From Lachnospiraceae bacterium (GTDB taxonomy: Bacteria; Bacillota; Clostridia; Lachnospirales; Lachnospiraceae), in the NCBI GenBank assembly GCA_902363835.1, contig CABJBM010000001.1, positions 248,001 through 312,000 of the forward strand: a DNA stretch of 64,000 nt. Reading direction: 5' to 3'. The position numbers and the translations under genes are program-made. Positions 9,106-17,135 of the stretch are shown here, one piece after another; position 1 is the stretch's first letter, and each line of letters starts with the position of its first letter. The notes beneath the pieces are model-generated. The model worked only from the letters and a program-made list of their open reading frames with translations. It did not search any database and had not been told where the DNA came from.

Positions 9106-10338
9106 TTATCTCATATACGTTTTTTTGTTTTCATCGATCCGTTCCAGATCAAAATAGTCCGCCGTTTTAAGGGAAAGCTCTTTTTTGGTCAGGGAACGGT
9201 TCACAAGCCTTGAAACCGTGCTGTAAAACACCGCAAAGGTAGGAACAGCTATGATCATTCCCACAAAGCCAAAGAGTCCTCCAAAAAGCAGGATGGAAAA
9301 CAGCACCCAAAAGCTGGGAAGACCTGTGGATTGTCCCAATATTTTCGGCCCCAGAATATTTCCGTCAAACTGCTGGAGCAGAAGGATAAATATCAGGAAA
9401 TACAGACATTTGACCGGGCTGACCAAAAGAATCAGGAAGGCACTTGGTATGGCTCCGATAAAAGGCCCGAAAAACGGGATCACGTTGGTTACGCCCACGA
9501 TCACGCTCACCAACAGTACATAAGGCATATTCATTGCCTTTAAAAGGACAAAGCACATGATTCCGATAATCAGGGAATCTAAAATCTTGCCTGTTATAAA
9601 TCCGCCGAATACCCGGTGAACAAAGCGGATCTCATCAATTGCGCGGTTCGCCGTTTTAATGGGAAATACGCTGTAAATGATTTTCTTTCCCTGAGCAGAA
9701 AGCGTTCCCTTTATGTTCAGGAGATAAACCATGACAATGACGCCGATAAGAATGTTCTTTAAAACCAGCACCACGCTTAACAGTCCGCTGGAAAGGCTGC
9801 CAATCAGCATAGACATGCTGGGGACCAGGTCAGAGGTCATCCAGCTTTGTAAATGGCTTGTCAGCCGGTCATATATGGGAATGACCGCCCGTTCCACAGA
9901 AGGATTATCCTCAAATATTTTTTGAAGCCAAAGGGCCAGATCGTTCATATTCTCGCCCAGTGTATCCTGGAGTCCCATGACGCTGGTATAAATCTCAGGA
10001 ATGATCATCCAGAAGAGTCCCACTACGATTACAAACAGAAAAATGAGGCTGACCATAGTTGCCGCAACGCTGGATACGGACCTCACCCCATTCCCGTTTT
10101 TCCACAGGGAGGAAAGCAGGCGCTTTGTCATGTGTCTGGACTTGTTATATACCGGCAGTAAAAGATATGCAAGTACAGCTCCGTAAATGACCGGCATAAG
10201 AATCCCAACAATTAATTTTGCCGTACCTTTTACAGCCTGGAACCTGGAAAGGAAAAAAGCAAAGGCAATACTCAGGGCAATAACGGAAAGGGCAGTGATT
10301 CCCCAGCATATGTAGTTTCGAAATTTTGTTTCTTTCAT
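9106..10338 (-). CDS. AI-2E/PerM-family transporter
   Basis: Integral membrane protein of 410 residues with about eight hydrophobic segments and the family's C-terminal block (GVTNVIPFFGPFIGAIPSA, then LGPKILGQSTGLPSFWVL). The family includes AI-2 exporters, sodium/proton antiporters and the sporulation protein YtvI, so the substrate is open. I start at the ATG at 10336-10338 because CCAGGAGAATTTCT precedes it; the longer reading adds 18 residues without a ribosome site. It is first in the operon with spoIID and the Csp-like protease, which makes a sporulation role plausible (inference). Confidence 0.88.
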   Translation of the reverse strand: MKETKFRNYICWGITALSVIALSIAFAFFLSRFQAVKGTAKLIVGILMPVIYGAVLAYLLLPVYNKSRHMTKRLLSSLWKNGNGVRSVSSVAATMVSLIFLFVIVVGLFWMIIPEIYTSVMGLQDTLGENMNDLALWLQKIFEDNPSVERAVIPIYDRLTSHLQSWMTSDLVPSMSMLIGSLSSGLLSVVLVLKNILIGVIVMVYLLNIKGTLSAQGKKIIYSVFPIKTANRAIDEIRFVHRVFGGFITGKILDSLIIGIMCFVLLKAMNMPYVLLVSVIVGVTNVIPFFGPFIGAIPSAFLILLVSPVKCLYFLIFILLLQQFDGNILGPKILGQSTGLPSFWVLFSILLFGGLFGFVGMIIAVPTFAVFYSTVSRLVNRSLTKKELSLKTADYFDLERIDENKKTYMR

Positions 10339-10379
10339 AGAAATTCTCCTGGGTTCTTTAAATTGACTACTGTCTATCC

Positions 10380-10408
10380 TATACTTTACCATACTTTTGC
10401 ATAAAGTT
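10380..10408 (-). promoter_or_regulatory. Possible promoter of the AI-2E/spoIID/protease operon
   Basis: Minus strand reads TTTAAC, 17 bp, TAAAGT just after the small-RNA terminator and about 45 bp before the AI-2E ATG. The match is weak, and a sporulation sigma factor may be used instead. Confidence 0.3.
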
Positions 10409-10409
10409 A

Positions 10410-10637
10410 AAGCAGCGATTTCTCGCTGCTTTTTTCTTTTGTAACCCCAAAATGCCGGTTCTTACTTATTGACGCCTAGCCTTGCTAGGTGGGCGACCTC
10501 ACTCAGGTTTCTGCCTTCCACTGCAAACGGAGGCCTGACATCCACCTGAAAATATTGGAATCCCATGTGTCATAATGTAGGTTCAAAAAAGGTAAGAGTG
10601 TCGCACATTTCAGGAATTACATTCCTATGATTTCTAT
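10410..10637 (-). ncRNA. Structured small RNA with own promoter and terminator; candidate 6S RNA
   Basis: No ORF is supported here, but a near-consensus promoter starts a transcript of about 225 nt that ends at the hairpin GCAGCG-AGAAAT-CGCTGC followed by TTTAACTTT. Between them, on the minus strand, are a perfect CCTAGC-AAG-GCTAGG hairpin (10475-10489), CCTCC...GGAAGG nested between GTCAGG and CCTGA, and an outer GGTGG/CCACC pairing. That is a long, largely base-paired molecule with interruptions. Size, orphan status, strong SigA promoter and general fold suit 6S RNA (ssrS), the RNA polymerase-binding regulator. I could not run a covariance model, so the family name is a candidate only; the presence of an RNA gene is the firmer claim. 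Confidence 0.55.
10411..10437 (-). terminator. Hairpin terminator of the small RNA
   Basis: Perfect 6-bp stem GCAGCG/CGCTGC with loop AGAAAT. On the minus strand it is followed by TTTAACTTT. The plus strand also has a T run, TTTTTTCTTTT, so it may work both ways. Confidence 0.5.
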
Positions 10638-10643
10638 GGTCTT

Positions 10644-10672
10644 AGTATACACTACTTCCATCTGTTTTTCAA
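10644..10672 (-). promoter_or_regulatory. Strong SigA promoter of the small RNA
   Basis: Minus strand TTGAAA (10667-10672), spacer of 17 bp, TATACT (10644-10649). Transcription should start near 10637. No coding sequence follows before the hairpin terminator. Confidence 0.7.
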
Positions 10673-10793
10673 GTTCCTTTTCCTGTCAGTTTTAATTCTC
10701 ATGAAGGAGACGAGCCAAAATCAAGCTTGACTGACCCCATGGAAGTCAGATATTCCATAGCTTGCTGCGGGGCACTTGACTTTACGAATCGGA

Positions 10794-11057
10794 TCAGACA
10801 GCAATGTGTTTGCTGCCAAGCAGTCTTCCATGCTCAACATACAGTTCCAGGAGTCTTAAAAGAGAATCGCAGGATTCTTCATGGATAATTAATTCCACTC
10901 CTTCCGCAGTGGCTAAGGACAGTACAGACAGTAAGGATTTTGCATTTACCATGCTGTCTCCGCAAGCCAGATTTATTTTCTCTTTACACGCTCCCGCAAT
11001 TGAGACAAACTCCAGGATGGATTCAACTCCCCAGAATCCGATCTCCACCTTTTTCAT
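10794..11057 (-). CDS. HPr-like domain protein lacking the phosphorylatable histidine
   Basis: An 87-residue protein with the size and pattern of the PTS phosphocarrier HPr. Residues 35-50 (SMVNAKSLLSVLSLA) match the HPr regulatory-serine helix, and the C-terminal helix LLRLLELYVEHG fits too. The active-site loop, normally GLHARPA with His15, reads GVESILEFV here, so there is no histidine to phosphorylate. It cannot act as an ordinary PTS phosphocarrier. A regulatory or binding role, for example toward HPr kinase or CcpA, is possible but unproven. It follows the HAD phosphatase gene, from which it is separated by about 105 bp with a likely promoter. Confidence 0.75.
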   Translation of the reverse strand: MKKVEIGFWGVESILEFVSIAGACKEKINLACGDSMVNAKSLLSVLSLATAEGVELIIHEESCDSLLRLLELYVEHGRLLGSKHIAV

Positions 11058-11151
11058 CTCTTGTATTCCTCCTGATCATCGAAATGTATCCCGGCTTTTT
11101 TTTGCCGGACCGGCAAAGGAAAACCCGACCCTTTTCCGGCGCTAGAGACTC

Positions 11152-11180
11152 AGTATAGCACACTATAAAAGATTCTGCAA
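11152..11180 (-). promoter_or_regulatory. Putative promoter of the HPr-like gene
   Basis: Minus strand TTGCAG (11175-11180), 17 bp, TATACT (11152-11157). It overlaps the last codons of the upstream HAD gene. The 90-bp leader contains G/C-rich inverted repeats (CCGGAAAAGG with CCTTTGCCGG) that might terminate HAD transcripts. Confidence 0.45.
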
Positions 11181-11807
11181 ATCAAAAATTGTCTCTGCCA
11201 AAACATCCGCTCCGGCCTCTTCCAGCTCCTGCCTGCTTCCGTAACCGTATAACACGCCTACAGAGGCAATTCCGGTTTCCTTTGCTCCCAAAACATCGTG
11301 TTTTCTGTCCCCGATCATCACTATTTTGTCCAAATCTGTAATTTTGCATTCTTCTAAAACGTAACGGATCACATCGCCTTTTTTCACCCTGGTCTCTTCC
11401 ATGTCAGCGCCGCCCATAAATGAAAAAAAGGAATCCAGTTCAAAATGTTTCAAAATTTTCCTGACAAATACTTCCGGCTTTGAGGAGGCCACGTAAAGCT
11501 TTTTTCCTGCATTAAGAAAAGACTGGAGAACCTCTGAAACTCCCTCGTATGCCTTATTTTCATACAGTCCCCTTCCGGAAAAATACTCCCGGTAAATGTC
11601 GATGGCCTTTCTGGCCTGTTCCTCGCTGAAATCGTAATACTCCATAAAGCTGTCCTTTAAGGGAGGCCCGATAAAGCAGCAAAGCTCATCTAAGTTCTCC
11701 GTCTCAATTCCAAAATGCCGGAGAGCATACTGGACGGACTTGGTTATCCCCTCTTTGGGATCCGTAAGGGTTCCGTCTAAATCAAACAAAAAATATTCTT
11801 TATTCAT
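11163..11807 (-). CDS. HAD-superfamily hydrolase, Gph/PpaX-like phosphatase
   Basis: A 214-residue cytoplasmic phosphatase. Motif I is FLFDLDGTLTDPKEG (nucleophile Asp and general-acid Asp), motif II is YVASSKPE, the motif III lysine lies before the acidic block, and motif IV is VMIGDRKHDVLGAKETG. The helical cap between motifs I and II is the subclass I type seen in phosphoglycolate phosphatase and pyrophosphatase PpaX. The start at 11807 has AGGAGG at an ideal distance; the longer reading adds nine residues without one. The physiological substrate is not evident. It lies downstream of pckA behind a strong terminator, so it is probably transcribed separately. Confidence 0.9.
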   Translation of the reverse strand: MNKEYFLFDLDGTLTDPKEGITKSVQYALRHFGIETENLDELCCFIGPPLKDSFMEYYDFSEEQARKAIDIYREYFSGRGLYENKAYEGVSEVLQSFLNAGKKLYVASSKPEVFVRKILKHFELDSFFSFMGGADMEETRVKKGDVIRYVLEECKITDLDKIVMIGDRKHDVLGAKETGIASVGVLYGYGSRQELEEAGADVLAETIFDLQNLL

Positions 11808-11858
11808 GGTTCCTCCTGTTACACGTATATTCATTTGGCCCGTTACCCACGCAAAAAC

Positions 11859-11890
11859 AGAGACGAAAAAGGAATTCCTTTTTCGTCTCT
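11859..11890 (-). terminator. Terminator downstream of pckA
   Basis: A perfect 32-bp palindrome (AGAGACGAAAAAGGAA and its complement) followed on the minus strand by GTTTTTG, starting 8 bp after the pckA stop codon. Confidence 0.85.
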
Positions 11891-11898
11891 ATGGAATT

Positions 11899-13590
11899 TT
11901 ACTTTAATTCCTCAACAATTTTCTGAAGTGCTGCCAGAGCATCGTCAGGAAGCTTATCATAGCCTTCCTTCACAGTGGCTGTATTTGCAACGAATTTTAC
12001 GCGGTCTTCCATGCGGGCCTTTAACTGCTCCACATAAGCGCCGTCATTAAGATCCGGAACAAAGCCTTCCCACTCAAAGATTTCAATATCAGAGAATGGT
12101 CCCCACTGCTTAAACTGGGCTGTCTTGTCCACAATGGCTTCCAGGATTCCCAGGGTATCCTTTGGCTGAACCTTTTTGCCCATGAAATCACCGGTGTTAA
12201 TAATATAGCAGTCTACATTCTTCTCTTCTACCAGTTTTTTAAATTTCTCATAGTCATTAACCAGAGGATAAGTTCTGAATGGGTTTGCATAAGGCACAAC
12301 CACCAGAGCATTGGGATCAGCTCCCGGTGCCAGTCTTTCTGCTGATGATCTCTTTGTTGCAAGAGTTGCTCCCATGACAGATGCAAGGGAAGCTCCTTTT
12401 AATTTTACTACCGGCGGAATGGTGGGATCTTTCATGATCCAGAAAATCGCATTGACCGGAGCATCGATCTTATCCACACGGTTAGGAGACCACAGTTTTG
12501 ATTTGATGGCACGTCCATTGCCGTTTCTGATGTCCTCGGTTACCAGCTGGATCTTTCCGTCTTCGTCTAAGGTACAGGAGCAGTTCTGGGCAGTTAAAAG
12601 ATATTTATTATCTTCACAGCCGGTCGGGTAATCCTGTGTTTTATCAAAGTATGTAGGCTCTATTGCTACAGATGAGCAGGTGTCGGTATTGATGATGAAC
12701 GCATCGTCATGGAGAACCGTAACATCATATTTTCCGCCATGCTTTGCATGGGTAATGGTGGACTTTCCTGATCCGGATAAACCAAACACAGAAGCAACAT
12801 ATTTTGAACCATCAGCCAGGTTATATTCTTTCTGTCCGCCGTGGCAGGAAGCATATCCATTGCGGTTTGCAAGAGCCCATACCATAGTAAGGGTGCCCTT
12901 TTTGTGCTCTCCGAAATATCTCATACCCAGGATTGCCGCACAGTTCTGGTCCGTATTAAAGTAACATAAACATTTTGGATCGCTTAAACAGGACAGATCT
13001 ACACCGGGACGATCAGAACCGTTCCACTGAGGATCAGAGAAAATATAGATATCAGTTTCTTTTCCGTCACCAACTGGTTTAGAAGCTTTATACATTTTTG
13101 CATATTCATCAGACATATACTGGAAGTTCAGCATCCAGTTATACAGAATATTTTCTTCGCCTTCCGGAATAAGAAGGTGTACTTTCACCATGAATTCAGG
13201 GTCCAGGCCAGCATATACTTCTGCATGATACATGGTTTTCCAGCGCGTTTCATAGACTGCGTCCATAACAACTTTGTCAAGAGCGCCGCAATTTACACCG
13301 GGTTCTCCTGCGATTCTTCTTGCAGTGGCATAACGTCCGGTAATCGCACCATCATTAAACAAGAGAACCTTGGCATCCTTATCAAGGCCAAATTCCTCTC
13401 CTCTGTATACAGGCATGTCCGTTACCACGGTTCCCGGTGAATTCTTTGCCAGTTCATATGCCTCTCTAAGTGTATTAACTTTCATTACATTGTTTCCATA
13501 AAACGGGGCTTCAATGATCGAACGCGTAGTTGAAAAACCTGGTTTGCCTTTTCCAATTTCATTGATCGGATAATAAGCTTTTGTTGACAT
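11899..13590 (-). CDS. pckA: Phosphoenolpyruvate carboxykinase (ATP)
   Basis: Interconverts oxaloacetate + ATP with PEP + CO2 + ADP. In anaerobes with fermentative succinate or anaplerotic flux it may run in the carboxylating direction. The 563-residue protein carries the kinase P-loop FGLSGSGKSTITHAKHGG, the metal-binding LHDDAFIIN acidic motif and the ATP-contact VVPYANPFRTYPLVNDY region. The N-terminal part has the VVTDMPVYRGEEFGLD block of this family. AAAGGAGGATTTTTCT precedes the ATG. It is monocistronic: its own promoter lies upstream and a strong palindrome terminates it. The ATP form is judged from the motif spacing and lack of GTP-type signature. Confidence 0.93.
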   Translation of the reverse strand: MSTKAYYPINEIGKGKPGFSTTRSIIEAPFYGNNVMKVNTLREAYELAKNSPGTVVTDMPVYRGEEFGLDKDAKVLLFNDGAITGRYATARRIAGEPGVNCGALDKVVMDAVYETRWKTMYHAEVYAGLDPEFMVKVHLLIPEGEENILYNWMLNFQYMSDEYAKMYKASKPVGDGKETDIYIFSDPQWNGSDRPGVDLSCLSDPKCLCYFNTDQNCAAILGMRYFGEHKKGTLTMVWALANRNGYASCHGGQKEYNLADGSKYVASVFGLSGSGKSTITHAKHGGKYDVTVLHDDAFIINTDTCSSVAIEPTYFDKTQDYPTGCEDNKYLLTAQNCSCTLDEDGKIQLVTEDIRNGNGRAIKSKLWSPNRVDKIDAPVNAIFWIMKDPTIPPVVKLKGASLASVMGATLATKRSSAERLAPGADPNALVVVPYANPFRTYPLVNDYEKFKKLVEEKNVDCYIINTGDFMGKKVQPKDTLGILEAIVDKTAQFKQWGPFSDIEIFEWEGFVPDLNDGAYVEQLKARMEDRVKFVANTATVKEGYDKLPDDALAALQKIVEELK

Positions 13591-13627
13591 AGAAAAATCC
13601 TCCTTTTATAAATCCAAATTTATCACT

Positions 13628-13656
13628 ATTATCTCACTTCGTTAATAATAAGTCAA
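13628..13656 (-). promoter_or_regulatory. SigA promoter of pckA
   Basis: Minus strand TTGACT (13651-13656), 17 bp, GATAAT (13628-13633), about 40 bp before the pckA ATG. Confidence 0.7.
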
Positions 13657-13743
13657 TGATTTCTATTGCAATTTTCTAAAAAAATGAATATATTTAAGAT
13701 ATGACATGCATTATGTATACAATACTCGGAAGGAAGACTAATT

Positions 13744-14709
13744 ATGATTCACATTTCAAAAGACGGCACAGGAGATTTTAAAAGCATTGGAGAGGCTCTT
13801 TGTTCCCTGCCCGGGGATCCTGTTTCAGAACAAATTCTCTACATTCACAAGGGATTTTATGAAGAGCAGATTACCGTAACAGTCCCCCACGTAACCTTTG
13901 TAGGAGAAGATGGGGAAAACACCATTCTCTCTTACGGTCTTTATGCCCGCATGGTTATGGAAGACGGGATGAAGCGGGGTACGTTCCGCACTTATTCCTG
14001 CCTGATTGATACCCATGATTTTACTGCCAGGAATCTCACCTTTGAAAACAGCGCAGGGAAAAGCGATGAGGTTGGACAGGCTCTGGCCCTTTATGCGGAT
14101 GGAGACCGGTTGGTTTTCGAAAACTGCCGGTTCCTTGGAAATCAGGACACCCTTTTTACCGGCCCTCTTCCTCCAAAGGAAATTGAGCCCAATGGCTTTA
14201 TCGGGCCAAAGCAGCATGCTCCCCGTATCAATGGCCGGCACTATTATAAAAATTGTTATATAGAGGGGGACATTGACTTTATTTTCGGCAGCGCCACAGC
14301 TTATTTTGAAGGCTGTACCTTTTTTTCCAAATACACGGGAAAAGAGATCAGCAGTTATGTAACTGCTGCTTCCACGCCAAAAGGACAGGAGTATGGCTAT
14401 GTCATGGCAAACTGCCGCTTTGAAAGCAACTGTCCTGCCAACAACGCATACCTGGGGCGTCCATGGAGGGAGTATGGGAAAACTGTACTGTTAAACTGTT
14501 ACATGGATGATCATATCTGCAAGGAAGGCTGGCATGACTGGAACAAGGACAAAGCCCACATACATACCTTCTACGGAGAATACGGCAGCTTTGGTCCCGG
14601 AGCTGTAATGGAAAAGCGGCCGGACTGGATCCGCCGCCTGGCAGAAGCTGATCTTAAACGGTTTACAAAAGAAGCCGTCTTATCCGGCCAGGACGGCTGG
14701 CAGCCATAA
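13744..14709 (+). CDS. Pectin methylesterase (CE8), apparently cytoplasmic
   Basis: Removes methyl groups from methylated galacturonan. The 321-residue protein is a right-handed beta-helix of family CE8. The catalytic residues are in place: Asp135 (LGNQDTLFTG), nucleophile Asp178 (EGDIDFIFGSATAYFEGC) and Arg239 (YLGRPWREYG). There is no signal peptide, since the protein begins MIHISKDGTGDFKSI, the first beta-helix coil. It is therefore expected inside the cell, acting on imported oligogalacturonides. AAGGAAG lies upstream of the ATG. It is the only rightward gene in this stretch and is monocistronic, divergent from pckA. No pectate lyase or transporter is adjacent. Confidence 0.92.
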   Translation: MIHISKDGTGDFKSIGEALCSLPGDPVSEQILYIHKGFYEEQITVTVPHVTFVGEDGENTILSYGLYARMVMEDGMKRGTFRTYSCLIDTHDFTARNLTFENSAGKSDEVGQALALYADGDRLVFENCRFLGNQDTLFTGPLPPKEIEPNGFIGPKQHAPRINGRHYYKNCYIEGDIDFIFGSATAYFEGCTFFSKYTGKEISSYVTAASTPKGQEYGYVMANCRFESNCPANNAYLGRPWREYGKTVLLNCYMDDHICKEGWHDWNKDKAHIHTFYGEYGSFGPGAVMEKRPDWIRRLAEADLKRFTKEAVLSGQDGWQP

Positions 14710-14718
14710 AATAAAGAC

Positions 14719-14756
14719 GGGAACCAATCCCTTATAAAAAGGATTGGTTCCCGTTA
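14719..14756. terminator. Bidirectional terminator between the pectin methylesterase and yhcH genes
   Basis: Inverted repeat GGGAACCAATCC / GGATTGGTTCCC around CTTATAAAAA, placed between two convergent stop codons. Confidence 0.75.
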
Positions 14757-14761
14757 TCTGA

Positions 14762-15226
14762 TCAGTTCTCTTTGATTTTAACAATCACTTTTTTAATAAA
14801 AGCCGGTTCACCGGCAGCGGCCTTTGGCTTATGGCCATCCCAAGGATTGAAAATCATATATTCTCCAGCCTTAACGACCACCTTTAAGCCTGGATTTTCA
14901 TTGTCGTAAAATACAACATCTTTTTCTTCGTTATAAGGTACTTTTTCAGTCAGTTCATCGATCCGCGCATATGTCATGGTTTCTGAACCGGATATCATAT
15001 ATTGAATATCTGTATAATTATGGTGGGCTTCGTACTTGGCATCCTCCCAAGCCACCGTTGTGTACTCCGTAACATTAGCAAAAACGTTCTTACCGTCAAT
15101 TTCATATTTGCCTGGCGCCAGGCTCTCCAAATCAGTGTTTTTAAGAAAATCAACTGCCTTTTCGTATCTTCCATCCAATCCAAGATTTCTGTAAAAATCA
15201 AGGTTTTTTGCTGAGTCAAAAATCAT
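14762..15226 (-). CDS. YhcH/YjgK/YiaL-family protein (DUF386)
   Basis: A 154-residue beta-jelly-roll protein. The family occurs in sialic acid and sugar-acid catabolic loci and is thought to act on free sugars or sugar derivatives, but the exact reaction is not settled. Visible family features are DIQYMISGSETMTYAR, VVFYDNENPGLKVVVKAG and YMIFNPWDGHKPKAAAG, where conserved His and Asp/Glu residues bind metal. Two ATGs are in frame. I prefer the inner one at 15226, 9 nt after GGAG, because the outer one is only 3 nt away. It stands alone between the cell-wall hydrolase and the convergent pectin methylesterase gene. Confidence 0.85.
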   Translation of the reverse strand: MIFDSAKNLDFYRNLGLDGRYEKAVDFLKNTDLESLAPGKYEIDGKNVFANVTEYTTVAWEDAKYEAHHNYTDIQYMISGSETMTYARIDELTEKVPYNEEKDVVFYDNENPGLKVVVKAGEYMIFNPWDGHKPKAAAGEPAFIKKVIVKIKEN

Positions 15227-15295
15227 AATCATACTCTCCTTTTATGTACCGTATAGTTTGACAGCAGACTCCAAAGGTAACTGCCTGACACATAT

Positions 15296-15325
15296 AGTAT
15301 ACACCTAAAGCAGAATATTCTACAA
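15296..15325 (-). promoter_or_regulatory. Putative promoter of yhcH-family gene
   Basis: Minus strand TTGTAG (15320-15325), 18 bp, TATACT (15296-15301), just past the end of the cell-wall hydrolase gene. Confidence 0.4.
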
Positions 15326-15330
15326 TGTTT

Positions 15331-16215
15331 TTATTTAAAAAATTCATGGTTTCCATGCTGGAACAAATAAGTCAGATGGGAATCAAACCAGCTTATGGCA
15401 CCTCTTCTTGAGCCTCCCCGATTCATAAAATACAGGGCTCCGTTGGAATAATCCTCTCCTGCCAGAGCACGGTCAACACACTGTTTCGTATCCTCCGTCA
15501 CTTTTACGGAATTAATGCTGCCGTTTGACACCGGTGAAAACTGGGAAGGCTCATAAACGACCCCTTTCACCGTATCCGGAAATTGTCCGCTCTTTACACG
15601 GTTTATAATTACATTTGCAACAAGTATCTTTCCCCTGTCATCGCAGATGCCGGCTTCTGCCTGCACGATCCGCTGCAATACCTGATAATCATCCTGGGAT
15701 ATTGCCATGGCATGAACAGACTTTTCTTCCTCTGCCTTCCGGGCTGCCTCTTCTGCCGCCTTTTTCGCTTCTTCCGCCTTTTGGGCCGCCTCTTCTGCCT
15801 GCCGTTTTGCCTCTTCTTCCAAAGCGATCCTGGCATTGATGCGCTCAATCTCCGCCTGGGATTCTTCTTCCATCTCCTGCTTCTGAATTACCTCTTTTTC
15901 AAGAAAGTTCCCAGCCAGCTGCTGTGCCTGCACCCTTGCTTGTGTAAGCTTTATCTGGGTTTTTGCCTGGGCAACGGTTTCTTCTTCTGCTTCTTCCTTA
16001 TCCGTGACGTCTTCTGATTCCGGCGTTTCTGCAAATGCCGTTAATGCATTCCTGCCGCCGCTTCCAAATCCTGCTGAGGTAAATGCCACAACAGTAATAA
16101 TTGCTGCACCCGCCATGAAAACTGCGGAAGAACGATACATCCGCTTTGTGACCTTAATTGTTATCCCTCTGAAAAATTGACAAATCTGCTGAAGGATAGA
16201 GCGTAGTGTAAGCAT
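15331..16215 (-). CDS. Cell wall hydrolase of SleB/CwlJ type with membrane anchor and coiled coil
   Basis: A 294-residue peptidoglycan hydrolase. A membrane segment near residues 32-50 (SSAVFMAGAAIITVVAFTSA) anchors it. Residues about 70-165 form an Ala/Glu/Lys-rich coiled coil. The C-terminal ~125 residues are a Hydrolase_2 domain: VQAEAGICDDRGKILVANVI with the catalytic Glu, NRVKSGQFPDTVKGVV, and ALYFMNRGG. Such domains act on spore cortex (SleB, CwlJ) or vegetative wall. GAGGTGTATGT precedes the ATG. It is monocistronic with a good SigA promoter, which suggests vegetative expression rather than spore-only use (inference). Confidence 0.88.
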   Translation of the reverse strand: MLTLRSILQQICQFFRGITIKVTKRMYRSSAVFMAGAAIITVVAFTSAGFGSGGRNALTAFAETPESEDVTDKEEAEEETVAQAKTQIKLTQARVQAQQLAGNFLEKEVIQKQEMEEESQAEIERINARIALEEEAKRQAEEAAQKAEEAKKAAEEAARKAEEEKSVHAMAISQDDYQVLQRIVQAEAGICDDRGKILVANVIINRVKSGQFPDTVKGVVYEPSQFSPVSNGSINSVKVTEDTKQCVDRALAGEDYSNGALYFMNRGGSRRGAISWFDSHLTYLFQHGNHEFFK

Positions 16216-16290
16216 ACATACACCTCTTTCTCTTAATCACTTACCTGGGCTGAGGACCCACTCCACAGCCGTTTTCTGGTGACGTCCGTA

Positions 16291-16320
16291 ATTATAGAAG
16301 AAGCCTGCCAAAAAAGTCAA
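16291..16320 (-). promoter_or_regulatory. SigA promoter of the cell wall hydrolase gene
   Basis: Minus strand TTGACT (16315-16320), 18 bp, perfect TATAAT (16291-16296), about 75 bp before the ATG. The rest of the 309-bp gap to the next gene (16321-16524) is AT-rich and I see nothing else in it. Confidence 0.7.
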
Positions 16321-16524
16321 TGGCCATTTAACATTTTTGTGATATTTTAATTTCTAAATTTTTACCTCCTTTTTTGTTTTGTAAATTTTGCACTATTATT
16401 CCATGCACCTTCCGAATATATTTATGCTATTCTTATATGTACATTTTACAATAGTGTTACATTTATGTTAATTATTCATTTCCATGGTGCTGGCTTGTCT
16501 CCCTCTTTTATTGTTTTATGTAAA

Positions 16525-16998
16525 CTAATTCTGCACTAAAGAAGCAAATCTCCCCTTTACAAAGTCAATCAGGGCAAGGGGAGAAATGACGATCTGCTGT
16601 CCTCTTAACCCTCCGCTGACGACAATTTCCGAATGAAAACGGGCGGATTCATCAAAAAATGTGGGAAATTGCTTTTTCATGCCAATGGGAGAACAGCCTC
16701 CCCGAATGTATCCGGTGATATTCTGCAAATCCTTCATGGGAATCATCTCTACCTTCTTATCTCCGGCAGCCTTCGCCACTTTTTTTAAATCCAGTTCTCC
16801 ATCCACCGGAATACAGCAGACCAGATATCCCATTTTTTCACCTTTTAATACAAGAGTTTTAAATACGCTTCCATGATCCGCCCCCATCATATCCGCTGCG
16901 TGGCTTCCTGACAGATCCTGCTCGTCCACTTCATACTCCCTGGCAGTGTATTCAACTTTCGCTCTATCAAGCATGCGCATTGCATTTGTCTTTACCAT
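16525..16998 (-). CDS. ybaK: YbaK/EbsC-family Cys-tRNA(Pro) deacylase
   Basis: Editing domain that hydrolyses Cys-tRNA(Pro) mischarged by prolyl-tRNA synthetase. The 157-residue protein carries the family pattern: GSVFKTLVLKG with the catalytic lysine, PVDGELDLKKVAKAAGDKK, and GYIRGGCSPIGMKKQFPTFFD, which is the conserved YbaK GGxSPxG block. The ATG at 16998 lies 9 nt after GGAG; the extra three residues of the longer reading start with TTG. It is a single gene with an unremarkable neighbourhood. Confidence 0.92.
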   Translation of the reverse strand: MVKTNAMRMLDRAKVEYTAREYEVDEQDLSGSHAADMMGADHGSVFKTLVLKGEKMGYLVCCIPVDGELDLKKVAKAAGDKKVEMIPMKDLQNITGYIRGGCSPIGMKKQFPTFFDESARFHSEIVVSGGLRGQQIVISPLALIDFVKGRFASLVQN

Positions 16999-17075
16999 AT
17001 TGTTCAACTCCTTGATTTTTTTCTAATTATAATACGCCTTCCATGTATTGGCAATGCCCACAGATAAATAAAATA

Positions 17076-17112
17076 TCCGCAACTGCCGGATACAATTCCT
17101 GACAATTGCGGA
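17076..17112 (-). terminator. Probable terminator after leuD
   Basis: Stem TCCGCAA / TTGCGGA flanking a loop of about 23 nt, followed on the minus strand by TATTTTATTT, 24 bp after the leuD stop. Confidence 0.5.
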
Positions 17113-17135
17113 CGTATTTTCCATGGAAAAAACAG

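Noticed and set aside
10674..10793. Short frames and a GACT/GTCA-type hairpin after the HPr-like gene
   Set aside because: No ribosome site, no T run and no recognisable protein; treated as leader/intergenic DNA.
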